The notes below the pieces were generated by a model, which had not been told where the DNA came from, did no database searches, and saw only the letters and a list, made by a program, of their open reading frames with translations. The translations under genes were made by a program, and so were the position numbers. Below, piece after piece: positions 9,505 through 19,948 of a stretch of 64,000 nt of DNA. This stretch comes from Flammeovirga yaeyamensis (GTDB taxonomy: Bacteria; Bacteroidota; Bacteroidia; Cytophagales; Flammeovirgaceae). Numbering within the stretch: the stretch's first letter is position 1; each line of letters opens with the position of its first letter. The stretch is from positions 1,721,501 through 1,785,500 of the forward strand of contig NZ_CP076132.1 in assembly GCF_018736045.1 (NCBI RefSeq). The letters run 5' to 3'.

Positions 9505-11844
9505 ATGAAGACAAAAAATATACTTCTTGGATTAGCATCTATCGCTTGCTTAACACTAAATAATGTAAATGCTCAAGGCATTAAATCTGATTCTGCTAAA
9601 GTTTCTACTAAAGAAAACAATGCATTAACAAAACAAATTAATGTATTCGAGTCTGGAGGAGCCACAAACGATGTACCTAGAGAATTAAATACAGGGGTGC
9701 CAAGTATTAGCCTAAAACAAGTGTATAATGACTCGTATTTCGATTTTAATAACGGTACAGCAATTGCCTATAGGAACTTCTTACTATCGGGTAAAAGGTC
9801 TCAAGCAGAACGAGGTGAGTCTGTAATTGAATACGGTTATTCCGGTTTTGTGGTGAATTATGAACCGGTAAAAGTGGGCAACTTCTTAAAGGGTACGATC
9901 TCTGGATCAACAAGAGGAACAAGATATATTGATGTGCAGGCCATGCATAAGATTGGAAAAAAAGGATGGTATGCAGGTTTGGGATTGGTCAATAAACAAG
10001 TAGATGGACCTTTTCATTATGCTGATGGATGGATAGGGACGAATGGTCAGAATTATGCTGCTCGAGTGGGAAAAGAGTTTAAAAATGGTGAATTCCATGT
10101 CGATGTTTTCCATAATGACATTACCACAAACACAACCAAACAAATGATTTTCCTATTGGATAAAGACGGAAACGTTCAAAATACCAATTTCTCCGATTAT
10201 AATAACTTACTCTTGCCAGCCTCTCAAAGTATCAGTTATGTCGATCCGTTTTCAGGTGAGCTGATTCATAAAAATGATGTTTTAGGTACTCGAATCCAAA
10301 CCACGGGTATTGATGCCAATTTTGATTATAAATTTGCCAATGACTGGAAGCTTCATTTTGTAGCACGATACGAAAATTCTTATCAAACAGCCAATTTTAA
10401 TAAAGCACTGACCGTTCCTAAAACAGCCAATGAATATGGTGATAAATATGCTGGAATGATGGGGATGTCACCTGGAAGTATCTATTTTCAAAATGCCAAT
10501 ACAGGAGAGAAAATCAATGGTGGAGATTATTTGATCAAGGAAAGATATCAAACACTTTATCACCCAGAGAATTTCCAACACTGGTACAACACCACTTCAA
10601 TGAGTAAACAATTTGGCGATCATACACTAAAATTTGGGATGAACCTTCAATATGTAGAATTCCCTCATAGAGCATTCATTCAACAACAAGGTTTATATGC
10701 CATAGGAGATGGATCGGATATACAAGCGGTGGATATTGTAGATAATACCGGGAAAGTGTATACCAAAGGCGGTATTATCAATTATAATGGTCAGATTCAA
10801 GCGATGGATGAGGTGTCTTCTTTCACCACATCATTCTATGCCCATGATATCTGGAAAATCACAGATCGTTTTAGTGTAGACTATGGTTATCGTTTCGATA
10901 TCTTTATGGATAAATACAATAAGATTATTGATGGTACTCCCGATATTGATACAACACAACCTTTAGCCAACCAATTTGTTACCGTAAAAACATATCAAAC
11001 ACCAGCAGAGCGACTAAATTATAACCAAGTACATGTAATGCATAGTGCTTACCTTGGGTTTGTTTATCAGTTAAATAACTGGCGTTTCGATGGATCGGCA
11101 AGTAAAGGTTTTATGCCTCAGAGAATAACAATTGCAGGTATAAAGCCGGATAGAAATTTCAATTCAGATCAAGTCAACGAGGTGTATGTAGGTCAGTTTA
11201 ACGTGGGGTATATTAAGAGTAAATATGGTGTGAGAACCGGTATTAACTACATAACAAAAACCAACGACTACGAAGCCATATCATTACCTGATGGTACGTC
11301 ACAGGGTGTTCCTCACGATATCACCACATTTGGTTACAATGTAAATGTATTTGCTAAACCATTAAAAAATTGGAATGTAGCTATTCAATATACTTATCAA
11401 GAACCGAAGTATAAAAACTACGAGCTTCCGACTTTTGATGGTGCTGGAAATCCAACTGCCCCAATTATTTATTCTGATAATATGCCAACCGGTATTGCAA
11501 AACATATCATTGAGTTCAATACCAACTATTCCATCACGCCAAAATTAAAAGTGAATGGTTTGGTGAGATACCAATCGAGAAAAGCATTGGATAAGAAAAA
11601 TGTCTTCTATTCTGCTCCTTACTTATTTACGCAGGCAGGGGTGAGCTATAAATTGACCAAACATTTCTCCTTGTCTTATAAAATGTTGAATGTATTGAAT
11701 AGAACGGGAGCATCGAGTATTATCGGTCTTCCAAACGTAAATAAAGATGATACTCAAGTAATTAATAATGTGTACACAAATCCTATGATTGGAACGATCC
11801 AAGCTCCTCGTGAACATGTGTTTACCCTCAAATTTAATTACTAA
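9505..11844 (+). CDS. TonB-dependent receptor-like outer-membrane beta-barrel protein
   Basis: A 779-residue exported protein (signal peptide ending NVNA/QG). Most of it is alternating amphipathic strands and aromatic girdles, ending in an aromatic strand (HVFTLKFNY) typical of outer-membrane barrels. Segments such as WKLHFVARYENSY, DIWKITDRFSVDYGYRFD and FSLSYKMLNVLNRTG resemble the barrel of TonB-dependent receptors. Only a short stretch (about residues 25-110) could serve as a plug, and there is no carboxypeptidase-like N-terminal domain. It stands alone between two terminators with a long upstream region, so it is probably independently regulated. The cargo is unknown; siderophore-, cofactor- or sugar-type import are all possible. 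Confidence 0.7.
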   Translation: MKTKNILLGLASIACLTLNNVNAQGIKSDSAKVSTKENNALTKQINVFESGGATNDVPRELNTGVPSISLKQVYNDSYFDFNNGTAIAYRNFLLSGKRSQAERGESVIEYGYSGFVVNYEPVKVGNFLKGTISGSTRGTRYIDVQAMHKIGKKGWYAGLGLVNKQVDGPFHYADGWIGTNGQNYAARVGKEFKNGEFHVDVFHNDITTNTTKQMIFLLDKDGNVQNTNFSDYNNLLLPASQSISYVDPFSGELIHKNDVLGTRIQTTGIDANFDYKFANDWKLHFVARYENSYQTANFNKALTVPKTANEYGDKYAGMMGMSPGSIYFQNANTGEKINGGDYLIKERYQTLYHPENFQHWYNTTSMSKQFGDHTLKFGMNLQYVEFPHRAFIQQQGLYAIGDGSDIQAVDIVDNTGKVYTKGGIINYNGQIQAMDEVSSFTTSFYAHDIWKITDRFSVDYGYRFDIFMDKYNKIIDGTPDIDTTQPLANQFVTVKTYQTPAERLNYNQVHVMHSAYLGFVYQLNNWRFDGSASKGFMPQRITIAGIKPDRNFNSDQVNEVYVGQFNVGYIKSKYGVRTGINYITKTNDYEAISLPDGTSQGVPHDITTFGYNVNVFAKPLKNWNVAIQYTYQEPKYKNYELPTFDGAGNPTAPIIYSDNMPTGIAKHIIEFNTNYSITPKLKVNGLVRYQSRKALDKKNVFYSAPYLFTQAGVSYKLTKHFSLSYKMLNVLNRTGASSIIGLPNVNKDDTQVINNVYTNPMIGTIQAPREHVFTLKFNY

Positions 11845-11871
11845 AAAATATTGTTTTTGATTGATTTGTAT

Positions 11872-11903
11872 AGCCGTATATAGTTTTCTTTATACGGCTT
11901 TTT
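11872..11903 (+). terminator. Terminator after the receptor-like gene (possibly bidirectional)
   Basis: The 9-bp stem AGCCGTATA/TATACGGCT is followed by TTTTTC on the plus strand. It sits between two convergent genes. Confidence 0.85.
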
Positions 11904-11927
11904 CTATTTCGAAAACCAACATTTACT

Positions 11928-12608
11928 CTAAAACAACTTTTTGATATGTTCCTCATTACGTAGATGTATCTCCCCGAATACTTCTTTTTCTAATTCATCA
12001 AATTGTTCTTTTACTTTCGAGGTCTTGATTTTCCCATTTTCTAAATAGTGTATTTGATCACACAAAGAAGTTAAGGATTCAAGAATATGAGAAGTAATCA
12101 ATATCGTTTTCCCTTTATTTTTGAGTTGTTCTATGATAAGATGTATCACCCTTGATGATTCCAGATCCACACCATTAAAAGGCTCATCCAAAATATAGAT
12201 TGGTCGGTCTTTTAGAAACACACCCATCAATGCTACTTTCTTCATCATTCCTGTGGAGTAGTCATCAATAAGTTGATTGAGAGGAATACCAAACAATTGA
12301 TTCAATTCTTCAATTCTTGACATATCCTTTGAAAACAACTTCAAGTAATCCTTCCCTGTGATGTGAGAATAGAAATAATTTTCCGTACTCAAATACCCAA
12401 TACTCTTTTTAGTTAGCGGTTGATCATTCCATGAAATGTGTCCTTTATCAAAGGTTAGTAAGCCATAGATACCTTTTAACAAAGTAGTTTTTCCAGCGCC
12501 ATTTAACCCCACTAAGCCATGAATACCACCTTCTTGAAGTGTTAGTGACAGGTCGTTTATCACTACATTTTTTTGAAAGCTGATATTAAGTTCTTGTATC
12601 GAAATCAT
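11928..12608 (-). CDS. ABC transporter ATP-binding protein
   Basis: A 226-residue ABC ATPase with Walker A (GLNGAGKTT), a signature-like STGMMKK, Walker B (YILDEPFNGVD) and the H-loop histidine in ITSHILESL. It is short, as in single-domain exporters of the CcmA/NatA type. Its start overlaps the 3' end of the upstream membrane protein gene by 23 bases, so the two are translationally coupled and probably form one transporter. The substrate is not visible from the sequence. Confidence 0.9.
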   Translation of the reverse strand: MISIQELNISFQKNVVINDLSLTLQEGGIHGLVGLNGAGKTTLLKGIYGLLTFDKGHISWNDQPLTKKSIGYLSTENYFYSHITGKDYLKLFSKDMSRIEELNQLFGIPLNQLIDDYSTGMMKKVALMGVFLKDRPIYILDEPFNGVDLESSRVIHLIIEQLKNKGKTILITSHILESLTSLCDQIHYLENGKIKTSKVKEQFDELEKEVFGEIHLRNEEHIKKLF

Positions 12609-13545
12609 GTAAATAAGTGGTTAGGTTTTGAATAGATTGAAAATAATATTTGATGCTTAATCCGATCACTACTGGAATGAAAAACGGAATGATTAAACTG
12701 ATTACACCCAACCCCGACATGGTCTGAGCGGCTTTGGACTCCTCATTTGGAGTATAAAAGGCATATTTGACGATCACGATATAGATGTTCAGAAAGCACT
12801 GAACAGATAAAATACCAATGATCAGAAACCACTCATTATAATGTAAAACGATATAAATGAGTGCTAGGGGAGCAACCATACAGTTAAACAAAATGACTTG
12901 CTTTCCCATTTTATGTATCAAATATTCTTTTGGTGATAGTTCTAAGGCAATCAAATGGGAGAGGGGTTCTCCTTTTTCAACAAAACTAAAAGTGATTAGC
13001 CAAAGGATGAGTATTGCTACAGGAATAACGGGCATCTGATAACTGCCAATTATTGCGGCGATATATATAGGAATGATTAAGAACAAAGATTGTCGAATTC
13101 CAGACTTCCATTCAAAACTTTCATCTGGAATAATATCAATCAATCGGTTAAAAATCGAAGGAGTGTTTGTTTGAGGTTTCTTGATGAAGGTAAGTAAACC
13201 ACTAAAACCAATGATTCCTGCAAACATCAGAAACTCTTTATGGAGTAAAAAAATGAATGAAAACGGTAAAGAAAAAAGGAGATATTCTGTAAATAAATAA
13301 AGTCGATGATTTGATAAAACAGAGGAGAGAAAGTCGATGTCATCTCTCTTTAATTGAATAATCAGTAATATCAAACTTAGACCAAGTGCAACGAATACAT
13401 TGAAATCAGAATTGGAGACGATATCAAAATAAATTCTATAGAAAAAAGCCAATCCTAATAAGTAGAGTGGAATACGAATTTTCCCTAGTTCTAAAATGAT
13501 ACGATAGATTTGTTTACCTCTTAGTTGAAAGAGAGACATCCACAT
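12586..13545 (-). CDS. ABC transporter membrane subunit (ABC-2-like)
   Basis: 319 residues with about eight hydrophobic segments and no signal peptide or enzymatic motif. Its gene precedes and overlaps an ABC ATPase gene, which is the main reason for the call. The size and the even spread of helices suit an exporter-type permease. The family is not recognised with confidence; it resembles the poorly characterised permeases paired with NatA-like ATPases in Bacteroidota. Confidence 0.7.
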   Translation of the reverse strand: MWMSLFQLRGKQIYRIILELGKIRIPLYLLGLAFFYRIYFDIVSNSDFNVFVALGLSLILLIIQLKRDDIDFLSSVLSNHRLYLFTEYLLFSLPFSFIFLLHKEFLMFAGIIGFSGLLTFIKKPQTNTPSIFNRLIDIIPDESFEWKSGIRQSLFLIIPIYIAAIIGSYQMPVIPVAILILWLITFSFVEKGEPLSHLIALELSPKEYLIHKMGKQVILFNCMVAPLALIYIVLHYNEWFLIIGILSVQCFLNIYIVIVKYAFYTPNEESKAAQTMSGLGVISLIIPFFIPVVIGLSIKYYFQSIQNLTTYLHDFDTRT

Positions 13546-13660
13546 AAAATGGGGTATTTTGTTGTTTTGACACTATTATTAGTTCTAATTTATAAAATCA
13601 AATACTATAAACATAATGATAAACTAACTTACTAGGGTATTAATTTTTTCACAATAAAGA

Positions 13661-14638
13661 ATGAAAATGAAAATCTTTTTTTATGGCCTACTTACGGCAC
13701 TATTACTAAATCTCCCAACCCACGGACAAACAAAAACTAAAATCATTTTTGATACAGACACAAACAATGAAGTGGATGATCAAAATGCTTTGGCTTATTT
13801 GTTACTAAACGATCAAACATTTGATGTTTTAGGAGTAACTGTGAATGCCACTAGAAATGGAGGTAATGTAACAGAACATTACAAAGAAGCAGAGAGAATC
13901 ATCACTTTATGTGATCGACCAAAAACAAAATTGATTATGGGAGTAAATGATAATTTTGATCGAATTTTACCTGATCTAAATAACGATAAGCACGATGGGT
14001 ACGAAGCGGTCGATTTTATCATCAAATCAGTTAAAAAGTATAAGAAGGATGTAGTAATCTTAGCCGTTGGGAAATTAACCAATGTAGCTTTAGCGATGGC
14101 GAAAGATCCAAGTATTATCAATGACATTAGAATTGTTTGGTTAGGGACAAATTATCCTAATTACAGAGAATACAATTTCGTCAACGATATTCCCTCTATG
14201 AACTATATCATGAGAACCAACGCTCATTTTGAGATTATGCCTTGTCGATATAATATGGAATCGGGTACCGCTCATGTGAAGGTGTATAAAGAGGCTATCG
14301 TTAAAAAGATGAAGGGAATGGGACCAACGGTGAATACAACGATTATAGGTCGACATGGTGGAGAATTCAGTAATTTAGGGGATTATTTGAGTAGTTTATT
14401 CGAGCATATTGAATATTATCATAATCCTCCATCAAGATCATTATTTGATATGGTGGCTGTAGCAGTGATAAAGAATAACGATTGGGCTGAACGTTCTGAA
14501 ATAACGCCATTTATTTATGAGAATGAAAGATGGAATACCATTGGAAAAGGGAAAAGAAAAGTAATACTTTGGGAATTTTTCGATGCTGAGGCCATCATGG
14601 ATGATTTTTATAAGACATTAAATCCACAGACAAAATAA
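13661..14638 (+). CDS. Secreted inosine-uridine-type nucleoside hydrolase
   Basis: 325 residues with an export signal ending at THG/QTK. The mature N-terminus carries the calcium-binding signature of nucleoside N-ribohydrolases in the form IIFDTDTNNEVDDQNAL (canonical DTDPGxDDA). Later conserved parts include VVILAVGKLTNVALAMAKDP and the region around NPPSRSLFDMVAVAV. The family splits ribonucleosides into base and ribose. Export suggests a scavenging role in the periplasm or at the surface. The gene is monocistronic, divergent from the ABC pair, and ends at a strong terminator. Confidence 0.85.
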   Translation: MKMKIFFYGLLTALLLNLPTHGQTKTKIIFDTDTNNEVDDQNALAYLLLNDQTFDVLGVTVNATRNGGNVTEHYKEAERIITLCDRPKTKLIMGVNDNFDRILPDLNNDKHDGYEAVDFIIKSVKKYKKDVVILAVGKLTNVALAMAKDPSIINDIRIVWLGTNYPNYREYNFVNDIPSMNYIMRTNAHFEIMPCRYNMESGTAHVKVYKEAIVKKMKGMGPTVNTTIIGRHGGEFSNLGDYLSSLFEHIEYYHNPPSRSLFDMVAVAVIKNNDWAERSEITPFIYENERWNTIGKGKRKVILWEFFDAEAIMDDFYKTLNPQTK

Positions 14639-14656
14639 ATGATCAAGACATAAAAA

Positions 14657-14687
14657 AATCCCGTAAGCCGAAACTTACGGGATTTTA
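14657..14687. terminator. Bidirectional terminator between nucleoside hydrolase and infB
   Basis: The 11-bp perfect stem AATCCCGTAAG/CTTACGGGATT is flanked by A-rich sequence on one side and T-rich on the other, between two convergent genes. Confidence 0.9.
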
Positions 14688-14706
14688 TATTTTACAATAC
14701 TTCAGC

Positions 14707-17700
14707 TTAGCTTAAAGTACGTTTTGTTTCTGTCATTTCGAATACCTCAACAACGTCACCTTCTTTGATATCGTTGTAGTTTGTGATACTCAAACCACAT
14801 TCGTAACCGAATTTCACTTCGTTCACGTCGTCTTTGAAACGCTTCAAGGCACCAACTTCACCACCTTCAGTACCACCGTAGATAACAACACCATCACGGA
14901 TTAGGCGGATTTTAGAGTTACGCTTGATGTAACCGTCTGTAACGTAACAACCGGCAACTGTACCCACTTTAGAGATCTTGAATACTTCACGAACCTCAAC
15001 GTTACCAACGATTTTCTCTTCCATGTCAGGGCTAAGTAGACCTTCCATAGCAGCTTTCACATCGTCAATTGCGTTGTAGATTACTGAGTAGTGACGTACT
15101 TCAATACCTTCTTTCTCAGCAAGCTTTCTTGCGTTTGGAGTAGGACGAACTTGGAAACCGATAATCATTGTTGGGTTCTCCTTATCGGCAGCCGCTAACA
15201 AGATATCTGATTCCGTTAAGGCACCTACACCTTTGTGGATGATTCTTACTTCTACCTCTTCGTTAGAAAGTTTCAGTAATGAATCTGATAATGCTTCCAC
15301 AGAACCGTCCACATCACCTTTGATGATCATGTTCAATTGTTGTAACTCACCTTGAGCTAGACGTTTGAATAGATCTAGGTTAGGACGTTGTGAAGCTCTC
15401 AAGCTTTGCTCACGAGCTAATTGCTCACGCTTGTTAGCAATTTCTCTAGCTTCACGTTCCGTATCAAGAACATTTAATTTATCACCTGCTTGAGGAGCAC
15501 CAGATAAACCTAGTACCTGAACTGGAGTAGAAGGACCAGCCTCTTTTACTCTTTGTCCTCTATGGTCAAGCATTGCTTTCACTTTACCATAGTATCCACC
15601 GGCAAGCATTACATCACCTACTTTCATCGTACCAGCTTGAACTAGTACAGTAGCAAGGTAACCACGACCTTTGTCAAGTGATGCTTCAACGATAGTACCA
15701 ACAGCATTCTTATTAGGGTTAGCTTTTAGTTCTAATACTTCAGATTCTAAAAGAACACCTTCTAATAAGTCGTCGATACCTTGACCAGTTTTGGCTGAGA
15801 TTTCGAACGCTTGGTATTTACCGCCCCAATCTTCAACAAGGATATTCATTGCTGAAAGTTGAGTTTTAATATTGTCTACGTTTGCGTTTGGCTTATCTAC
15901 CTTGTTAATCGCGATAACGATTGGAACTTCAGCAGATAATGCGTGGTTGATTGCTTCTTTTGTTTGAGGCATTACTTGATCATCTGCAGCAACTACAATA
16001 ATTGCAACGTCAGTCACTTTTGCACCACGAGCACGCATCGCTGTAAAGGCTTCGTGACCAGGAGTATCTAGGAAGGCAATCTTCTTACCTGTCTTCGTCT
16101 TCACATCGTATGCACCGATGTGCTGAGTAATACCACCTGCTTCACCTGAGGCTACGTTTGCATCACGGATGTAGTCAAGTAATGACGTTTTACCGTGGTC
16201 TACGTGACCCATGATGGTTACAATTGGCGCTCTTTCTAATAAATCTTCTGGTTTATCTTCTTTTTCTAAAGGAGCATCAACTTCTTCTTCAGCTGAAGCA
16301 AATTTAGGTTCGAAGTTAAATTCAGCACAGATAAGCTCAATTGTTTCTTTATCTAGACGCTGGTTGATCGAGATGAACATACCACTGTTCATACATGTCA
16401 TGATCACATCAGAAACAGACACTTCCATCATTGACGCTAACTCACTTGTAGAAACAAATTCTGTAACAGTGATGATGTGTTGTTCTGCAGCCTCTTTTTG
16501 TAAACGTGCTTCGTTTTCCGCTTCACGTTTATTTCTTTTCGCTTGTTTATGTTTACCACGCGTCGATTTGAAACCTGATTGGTTCAATTGAGCGTTGGCT
16601 CTCTTCATTCCTGATTGGATGTCCTTTTCAGATGGTTTACCCTTCTTCTTGTTACCTCCTTTCTTGTTGCCTTGACCTCTTTGCGAAGTAGCATCTGCAT
16701 TACGGAATGTTTTCTCTCCTGAACCTTGTCCACCTTGTTGGTTACGGTTACCGCCTTGTCCACCTTGGTTACGGTTGCCACCTTGTCCACCTTGGTTACG
16801 GTTGCCGCCTTGTCCACTTTGGTTACGGTTGCCACCTTGTCCACCTTGGTTACGGTTGCCACCTTGTCCACTTTGGTTACGGTTGCCACCTTGTCCACCT
16901 TGTTGGTTACGGTTACCACCTTGTCCACCTTGGTTACGGTTACCACCTTGTCCGCCTTGTCCTCGGTTACCACCTTGTCCACCTTGACCTCTGTTTCCAC
17001 CTTGACGGTTGCCGCCTTGCGTATTTCCAGATTCAGAGTTTCCAACAGGGACTCTCTTTTTCTTACGTTGTTTCTTTTGTCCACCTTTATCATCAGAAGA
17101 AGCAACTGGGCGTTGTTTTTTCTTACGACGGTTTTCAAAAGAAGATAGGTCAACTTTACCGACTACAGTAAGACCTTTTAATTCGTCAGCTTTCGCAGAA
17201 ATAGCTGATTGATCTTCTGAAGTTGGAGCACTTTCTTTTGGTGTCTCTTTAGGTGTTTCAGAAGGAGCTGCTTGTTCTTTCTGAGCAGCTGGTTTCGTCG
17301 TTTGTTTCTTCACTTCTTTTGTTGGTTGCTCCTCTTTTGGTTGTTGTGGAGCTTTTTCAGATACATCAGGCTTCTGCGGAGCTGTTTCCTTTGCAGCAGG
17401 TTTTGGAGCCTCTACCTTTTTCTCAGGTTTTGGTTCTTCAACTTTTTTAGGAGCTTCTTTAGGAGCTTCTTGCTTTGGAGCTTCTTTCTTAGCAGGAGCT
17501 TGAGGCTTTTTATTGTCTTCAGCTGGTTTCTTCGCTTCAGCTGCTGGTTTTTTATCTTTAGATGCTGGCTTTTTCTTATCGTCCAGATCAATTTTGCCTA
17601 CTACTTTAAGACCAGGTCTTCCACTGAAAGTTTCAGGATCTTTTTCAGCTTTAGGAGCCTCTTCTTTTTCCTTTTTAGGAGCGGCTGGCTTCTCGGCAGT

Positions 17701-18003
17701 ATTATTTTTGATGATCAGATGTTCGTCTTCCTGCTCAGTAGATTTCTTTCTGTTAGATTTCTTAGATTCAATAACAGTATTTCCCACTTGAGACGAGATA
17801 GAGATTTGTGATGCCTCTTCTTTGTCTTGCATAGACTTTGCATTCATCTTCTTCAGCAACTCGAATTGTTCGGTTGTGATCTTAGCGTTTGGAGAAGACC
17901 CGACATCAATGTCTTTCTTCTTCAACTGCTCGATGAGTGTTTGGTGTCCAACGTTTAATTTTTTGGCCGCCTGATTAATTCTGATCATCTTTTGATCTGC
18001 CAT
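14707..18003 (-). CDS. infB: Translation initiation factor IF-2
   Basis: A 1098-residue IF-2, which brings fMet-tRNA to the 30S subunit and uses GTP during subunit joining. An IF2-N domain is at residues 1-50. It is followed by a long Lys/Pro/Glu-rich linker and a tandem-repeat segment of Gly-Gly-Asn-Arg-Asn-Gln units (about residues 330-426). A second IF2-N helix domain is near 515-570. The GTPase core has G1 GHVDHGKT (from G599), G3 DTPGHE (from D646) and G4 NKVD (near 699). Domains II to IV reach the C-terminus. It is longer than the E. coli protein (890) because of the linker. It is the last gene of rimP-nusA-infB, separated from nusA by 339 bases. Confidence 0.98.
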   Translation of the reverse strand: MADQKMIRINQAAKKLNVGHQTLIEQLKKKDIDVGSSPNAKITTEQFELLKKMNAKSMQDKEEASQISISSQVGNTVIESKKSNRKKSTEQEDEHLIIKNNTAEKPAAPKKEKEEAPKAEKDPETFSGRPGLKVVGKIDLDDKKKPASKDKKPAAEAKKPAEDNKKPQAPAKKEAPKQEAPKEAPKKVEEPKPEKKVEAPKPAAKETAPQKPDVSEKAPQQPKEEQPTKEVKKQTTKPAAQKEQAAPSETPKETPKESAPTSEDQSAISAKADELKGLTVVGKVDLSSFENRRKKKQRPVASSDDKGGQKKQRKKKRVPVGNSESGNTQGGNRQGGNRGQGGQGGNRGQGGQGGNRNQGGQGGNRNQQGGQGGNRNQSGQGGNRNQGGQGGNRNQSGQGGNRNQGGQGGNRNQGGQGGNRNQQGGQGSGEKTFRNADATSQRGQGNKKGGNKKKGKPSEKDIQSGMKRANAQLNQSGFKSTRGKHKQAKRNKREAENEARLQKEAAEQHIITVTEFVSTSELASMMEVSVSDVIMTCMNSGMFISINQRLDKETIELICAEFNFEPKFASAEEEVDAPLEKEDKPEDLLERAPIVTIMGHVDHGKTSLLDYIRDANVASGEAGGITQHIGAYDVKTKTGKKIAFLDTPGHEAFTAMRARGAKVTDVAIIVVAADDQVMPQTKEAINHALSAEVPIVIAINKVDKPNANVDNIKTQLSAMNILVEDWGGKYQAFEISAKTGQGIDDLLEGVLLESEVLELKANPNKNAVGTIVEASLDKGRGYLATVLVQAGTMKVGDVMLAGGYYGKVKAMLDHRGQRVKEAGPSTPVQVLGLSGAPQAGDKLNVLDTEREAREIANKREQLAREQSLRASQRPNLDLFKRLAQGELQQLNMIIKGDVDGSVEALSDSLLKLSNEEVEVRIIHKGVGALTESDILLAAADKENPTMIIGFQVRPTPNARKLAEKEGIEVRHYSVIYNAIDDVKAAMEGLLSPDMEEKIVGNVEVREVFKISKVGTVAGCYVTDGYIKRNSKIRLIRDGVVIYGGTEGGEVGALKRFKDDVNEVKFGYECGLSITNYNDIKEGDVVEVFEMTETKRTLS
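16726..17010 (-). repeat. 27-bp tandem repeat array inside infB
   Basis: Roughly ten copies of a 27-bp unit encode the nonapeptide GGQGGNRNQ, with small variants (an extra Q or an S for G). The repeats are in frame and lie in the disordered linker. The array also produces long spurious open frames on both strands. Confidence 0.95.
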
Positions 18004-18122
18004 ATATTCTTTTTCGTAATACTTTGTTCGTAATATATTGCTATCACAGCAATTAAAATATTTAAGCTGTTAGCTTAAGAAAAATGTTCATGACGAACGC
18101 CTACATAAACACTTCTAAGATG

Positions 18123-18130
18123 CAAAGATA
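18123..18130 (-). promoter_or_regulatory. Candidate infB -7 promoter box
   Basis: On the minus strand this reads TATCTTTG, a full match to the Bacteroidetes TAnnTTTG box, about 120 bases before infB. A good TTTG box is not visible at the usual distance. Confidence 0.45.
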
Positions 18131-18273
18131 TGAGTTACTTTTTAAATCTTAAATTTAATTGCTATTCATCTTCACCTTTTTGCACTTATTATAGGTATTA
18201 TGTCTTGTTTTCATCAGAAATGCACTTTTGAAAGGCATTTTTTTTTCTGAATTATAAAAAACCAAGACAAAAT

Positions 18274-18305
18274 GAATGGAGATTATCAAAAAATAATCTC
18301 CATTC
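18274..18305 (-). terminator. Hairpin downstream of nusA
   Basis: The 13-bp perfect stem GAATGGAGATTAT/ATAATCTCCATTC has a 6-base loop and lies 37 bases beyond the nusA stop. The following minus-strand sequence is only moderately T-rich. Termination may therefore be partial, with some read-through into infB; the rest of the 18004-18342 gap holds no gene. Confidence 0.6.
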
Positions 18306-18342
18306 CAACTTCATAAGGAAGTTGATATATTATGAGTATGAA

Positions 18343-19911
18343 CTATTGTTTGATGGCAGTAAGCACTTCATCAACAGTTTCATCTTCTAAGTCTGTTCTT
18401 TCGATCACTTCTTCTCTAGAAATAGATAAGATAGAATTCACAGTGCCTAATTTAGCTTTTTTGAATTCATCAATGATCCATTCTTCGATGACATTATTGA
18501 AAGATGATAAATCGACATCTTCAGAAACAGAAGTTTCAGTCTCATTATATTCTTCGATATCATCAGAGTAATCTACTAAATCATCCATGTCTTCCTCTTC
18601 TGCAGTTTCGTTTGCAGCTTGTTGTTGTTGTGGACGGTTCGGTTGATCTGAAGATTTTTTGTCCTCTTCGAATTGACGACGCATTACTTCCATGATAGCA
18701 ATAATCGTTTCTTCTTCAAGTTCAGTTCTACGCTCTAACTCTTGTACATTGTGATCAAGAACGGCTCCTGCAGTATCTAAACCAATACGTTTGAATTCTT
18801 GTAACATCCAGTCTTCGAACATATCGTTGAACTCCATAACATCGTAATCCATGTCGTCGTCTTGTTCGCCAACCATTTCACGGAATACATCGATTTCGTA
18901 ACCTACTAATTTAGAAGCAAGCTTAATGTTTTGGCCATTTTTACCAATTGCTAAAGAAACTTGGTCTTGTGGTAAAGTTACCTCAACTCTTTTTTCTTCG
19001 TCATTGATACTAATGTGAGTAATGTGTGCAGGAGATAAAGCACGACGGATCATAAGATCCATGTTTTCTGTGTAGTTAATTACATCGATATTCTCGTTTT
19101 GTAATTCACGTACGATAGAGTGAATACGAGATCCTCTCATACCAACACAAGCACCTACTGGATCTACTCTTTCGTCGAAAGATTCCACAGATACTTTTGC
19201 TCTTTCACCTGGCTCACGAACGATATTTCTGATAGCAATCAAACCATCAAAAATTTCAGGAACTTCGTTTTCGAATAAAAGACGTAAGAAAAGTGGAGAA
19301 GTACGAGACAATACAATCTTAGGATTGTTGTTGTTCATTTCTACACGATCGATTACCGCACGGATGTGATCGCCTTTTCTGTAACGGTCTTTAGGAATCA
19401 TCTCATTTCTTGGAAGAGATAATTCGTTGTTATCTTGATCGATGATGATGAACTCACGGTGTAAAGTTTGGTACACTTCACCCATAATCAATTCACCAAC
19501 TCTTTCTTTATATTGATCGAAAAGAACTTTCTTTTCTAAATCTTTTACTTTTTGGATTAAAGTCTGACGAGCAGTTTGTACCATTCTTCTACCGAAGAAA
19601 TCGATCTCTACTGCTTCAGCTACTTCCTCATCTACTTCAAAATCTTCCTCGATTTTCTTAGCATCTGTAAGGTGAATTTGAGTTTGAGCGTCAAAATCCT
19701 CAGCATCGTCTGCAACGATCTGACGGTAACGCCAAATTTCCAAATCACCAGCATCCACGTTAATAATTACGTCGAAAGTGGCATCATCACCATATTGTTT
19801 ACGAATCATTGTCTTGAACACGTCTTCTAAGATCTTGATCATAGTAGGACGGTCAATCCCTTTCATTTTTGCAAATTCCTTAAACGATTCGATTAATTCT
19901 GAGCTGTTCAT
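18343..19911 (-). CDS. nusA: Transcription termination/antitermination factor NusA
   Basis: 522 residues. The N-terminal RNA polymerase-binding domain covers about residues 1-130. The S1 domain follows (GEVYQTLHREFIIIDQDNNELSLPRNEMIP), then KH1 (GACVGMRGSRIHSIVREL) and KH2 (AIGKNGQNIKLASKLVG). The C-terminus is an acidic tail with two similar helical units: FEDWMLQEFKRIGLDTAGAVL near 360 and IEEWIIDEFKKAKLGTVNSIL near 480. NusA modulates pausing, termination and antitermination. The gene lies 37 bases after rimP and is surely co-transcribed with it. Confidence 0.98.
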   Translation of the reverse strand: MNSSELIESFKEFAKMKGIDRPTMIKILEDVFKTMIRKQYGDDATFDVIINVDAGDLEIWRYRQIVADDAEDFDAQTQIHLTDAKKIEEDFEVDEEVAEAVEIDFFGRRMVQTARQTLIQKVKDLEKKVLFDQYKERVGELIMGEVYQTLHREFIIIDQDNNELSLPRNEMIPKDRYRKGDHIRAVIDRVEMNNNNPKIVLSRTSPLFLRLLFENEVPEIFDGLIAIRNIVREPGERAKVSVESFDERVDPVGACVGMRGSRIHSIVRELQNENIDVINYTENMDLMIRRALSPAHITHISINDEEKRVEVTLPQDQVSLAIGKNGQNIKLASKLVGYEIDVFREMVGEQDDDMDYDVMEFNDMFEDWMLQEFKRIGLDTAGAVLDHNVQELERRTELEEETIIAIMEVMRRQFEEDKKSSDQPNRPQQQQAANETAEEEDMDDLVDYSDDIEEYNETETSVSEDVDLSSFNNVIEEWIIDEFKKAKLGTVNSILSISREEVIERTDLEDETVDEVLTAIKQ

Positions 19912-19948
19912 ATCTGCAAGAGTTTTGTTTTAATATTTTGAATAAAGA

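Noticed and set aside
16726-17010. Regular repeats that might be read as a CRISPR array
   Set aside because: Units are direct, contiguous 27-bp repeats without spacers and are in frame within infB.
16605-17811. Several long open frames on the plus strand and a second minus-strand frame across the infB linker
   Set aside because: They are by-products of the 27-bp repeat array and the biased linker codons; their proteins are monotonous repeats and the IF-2 frame is certain.
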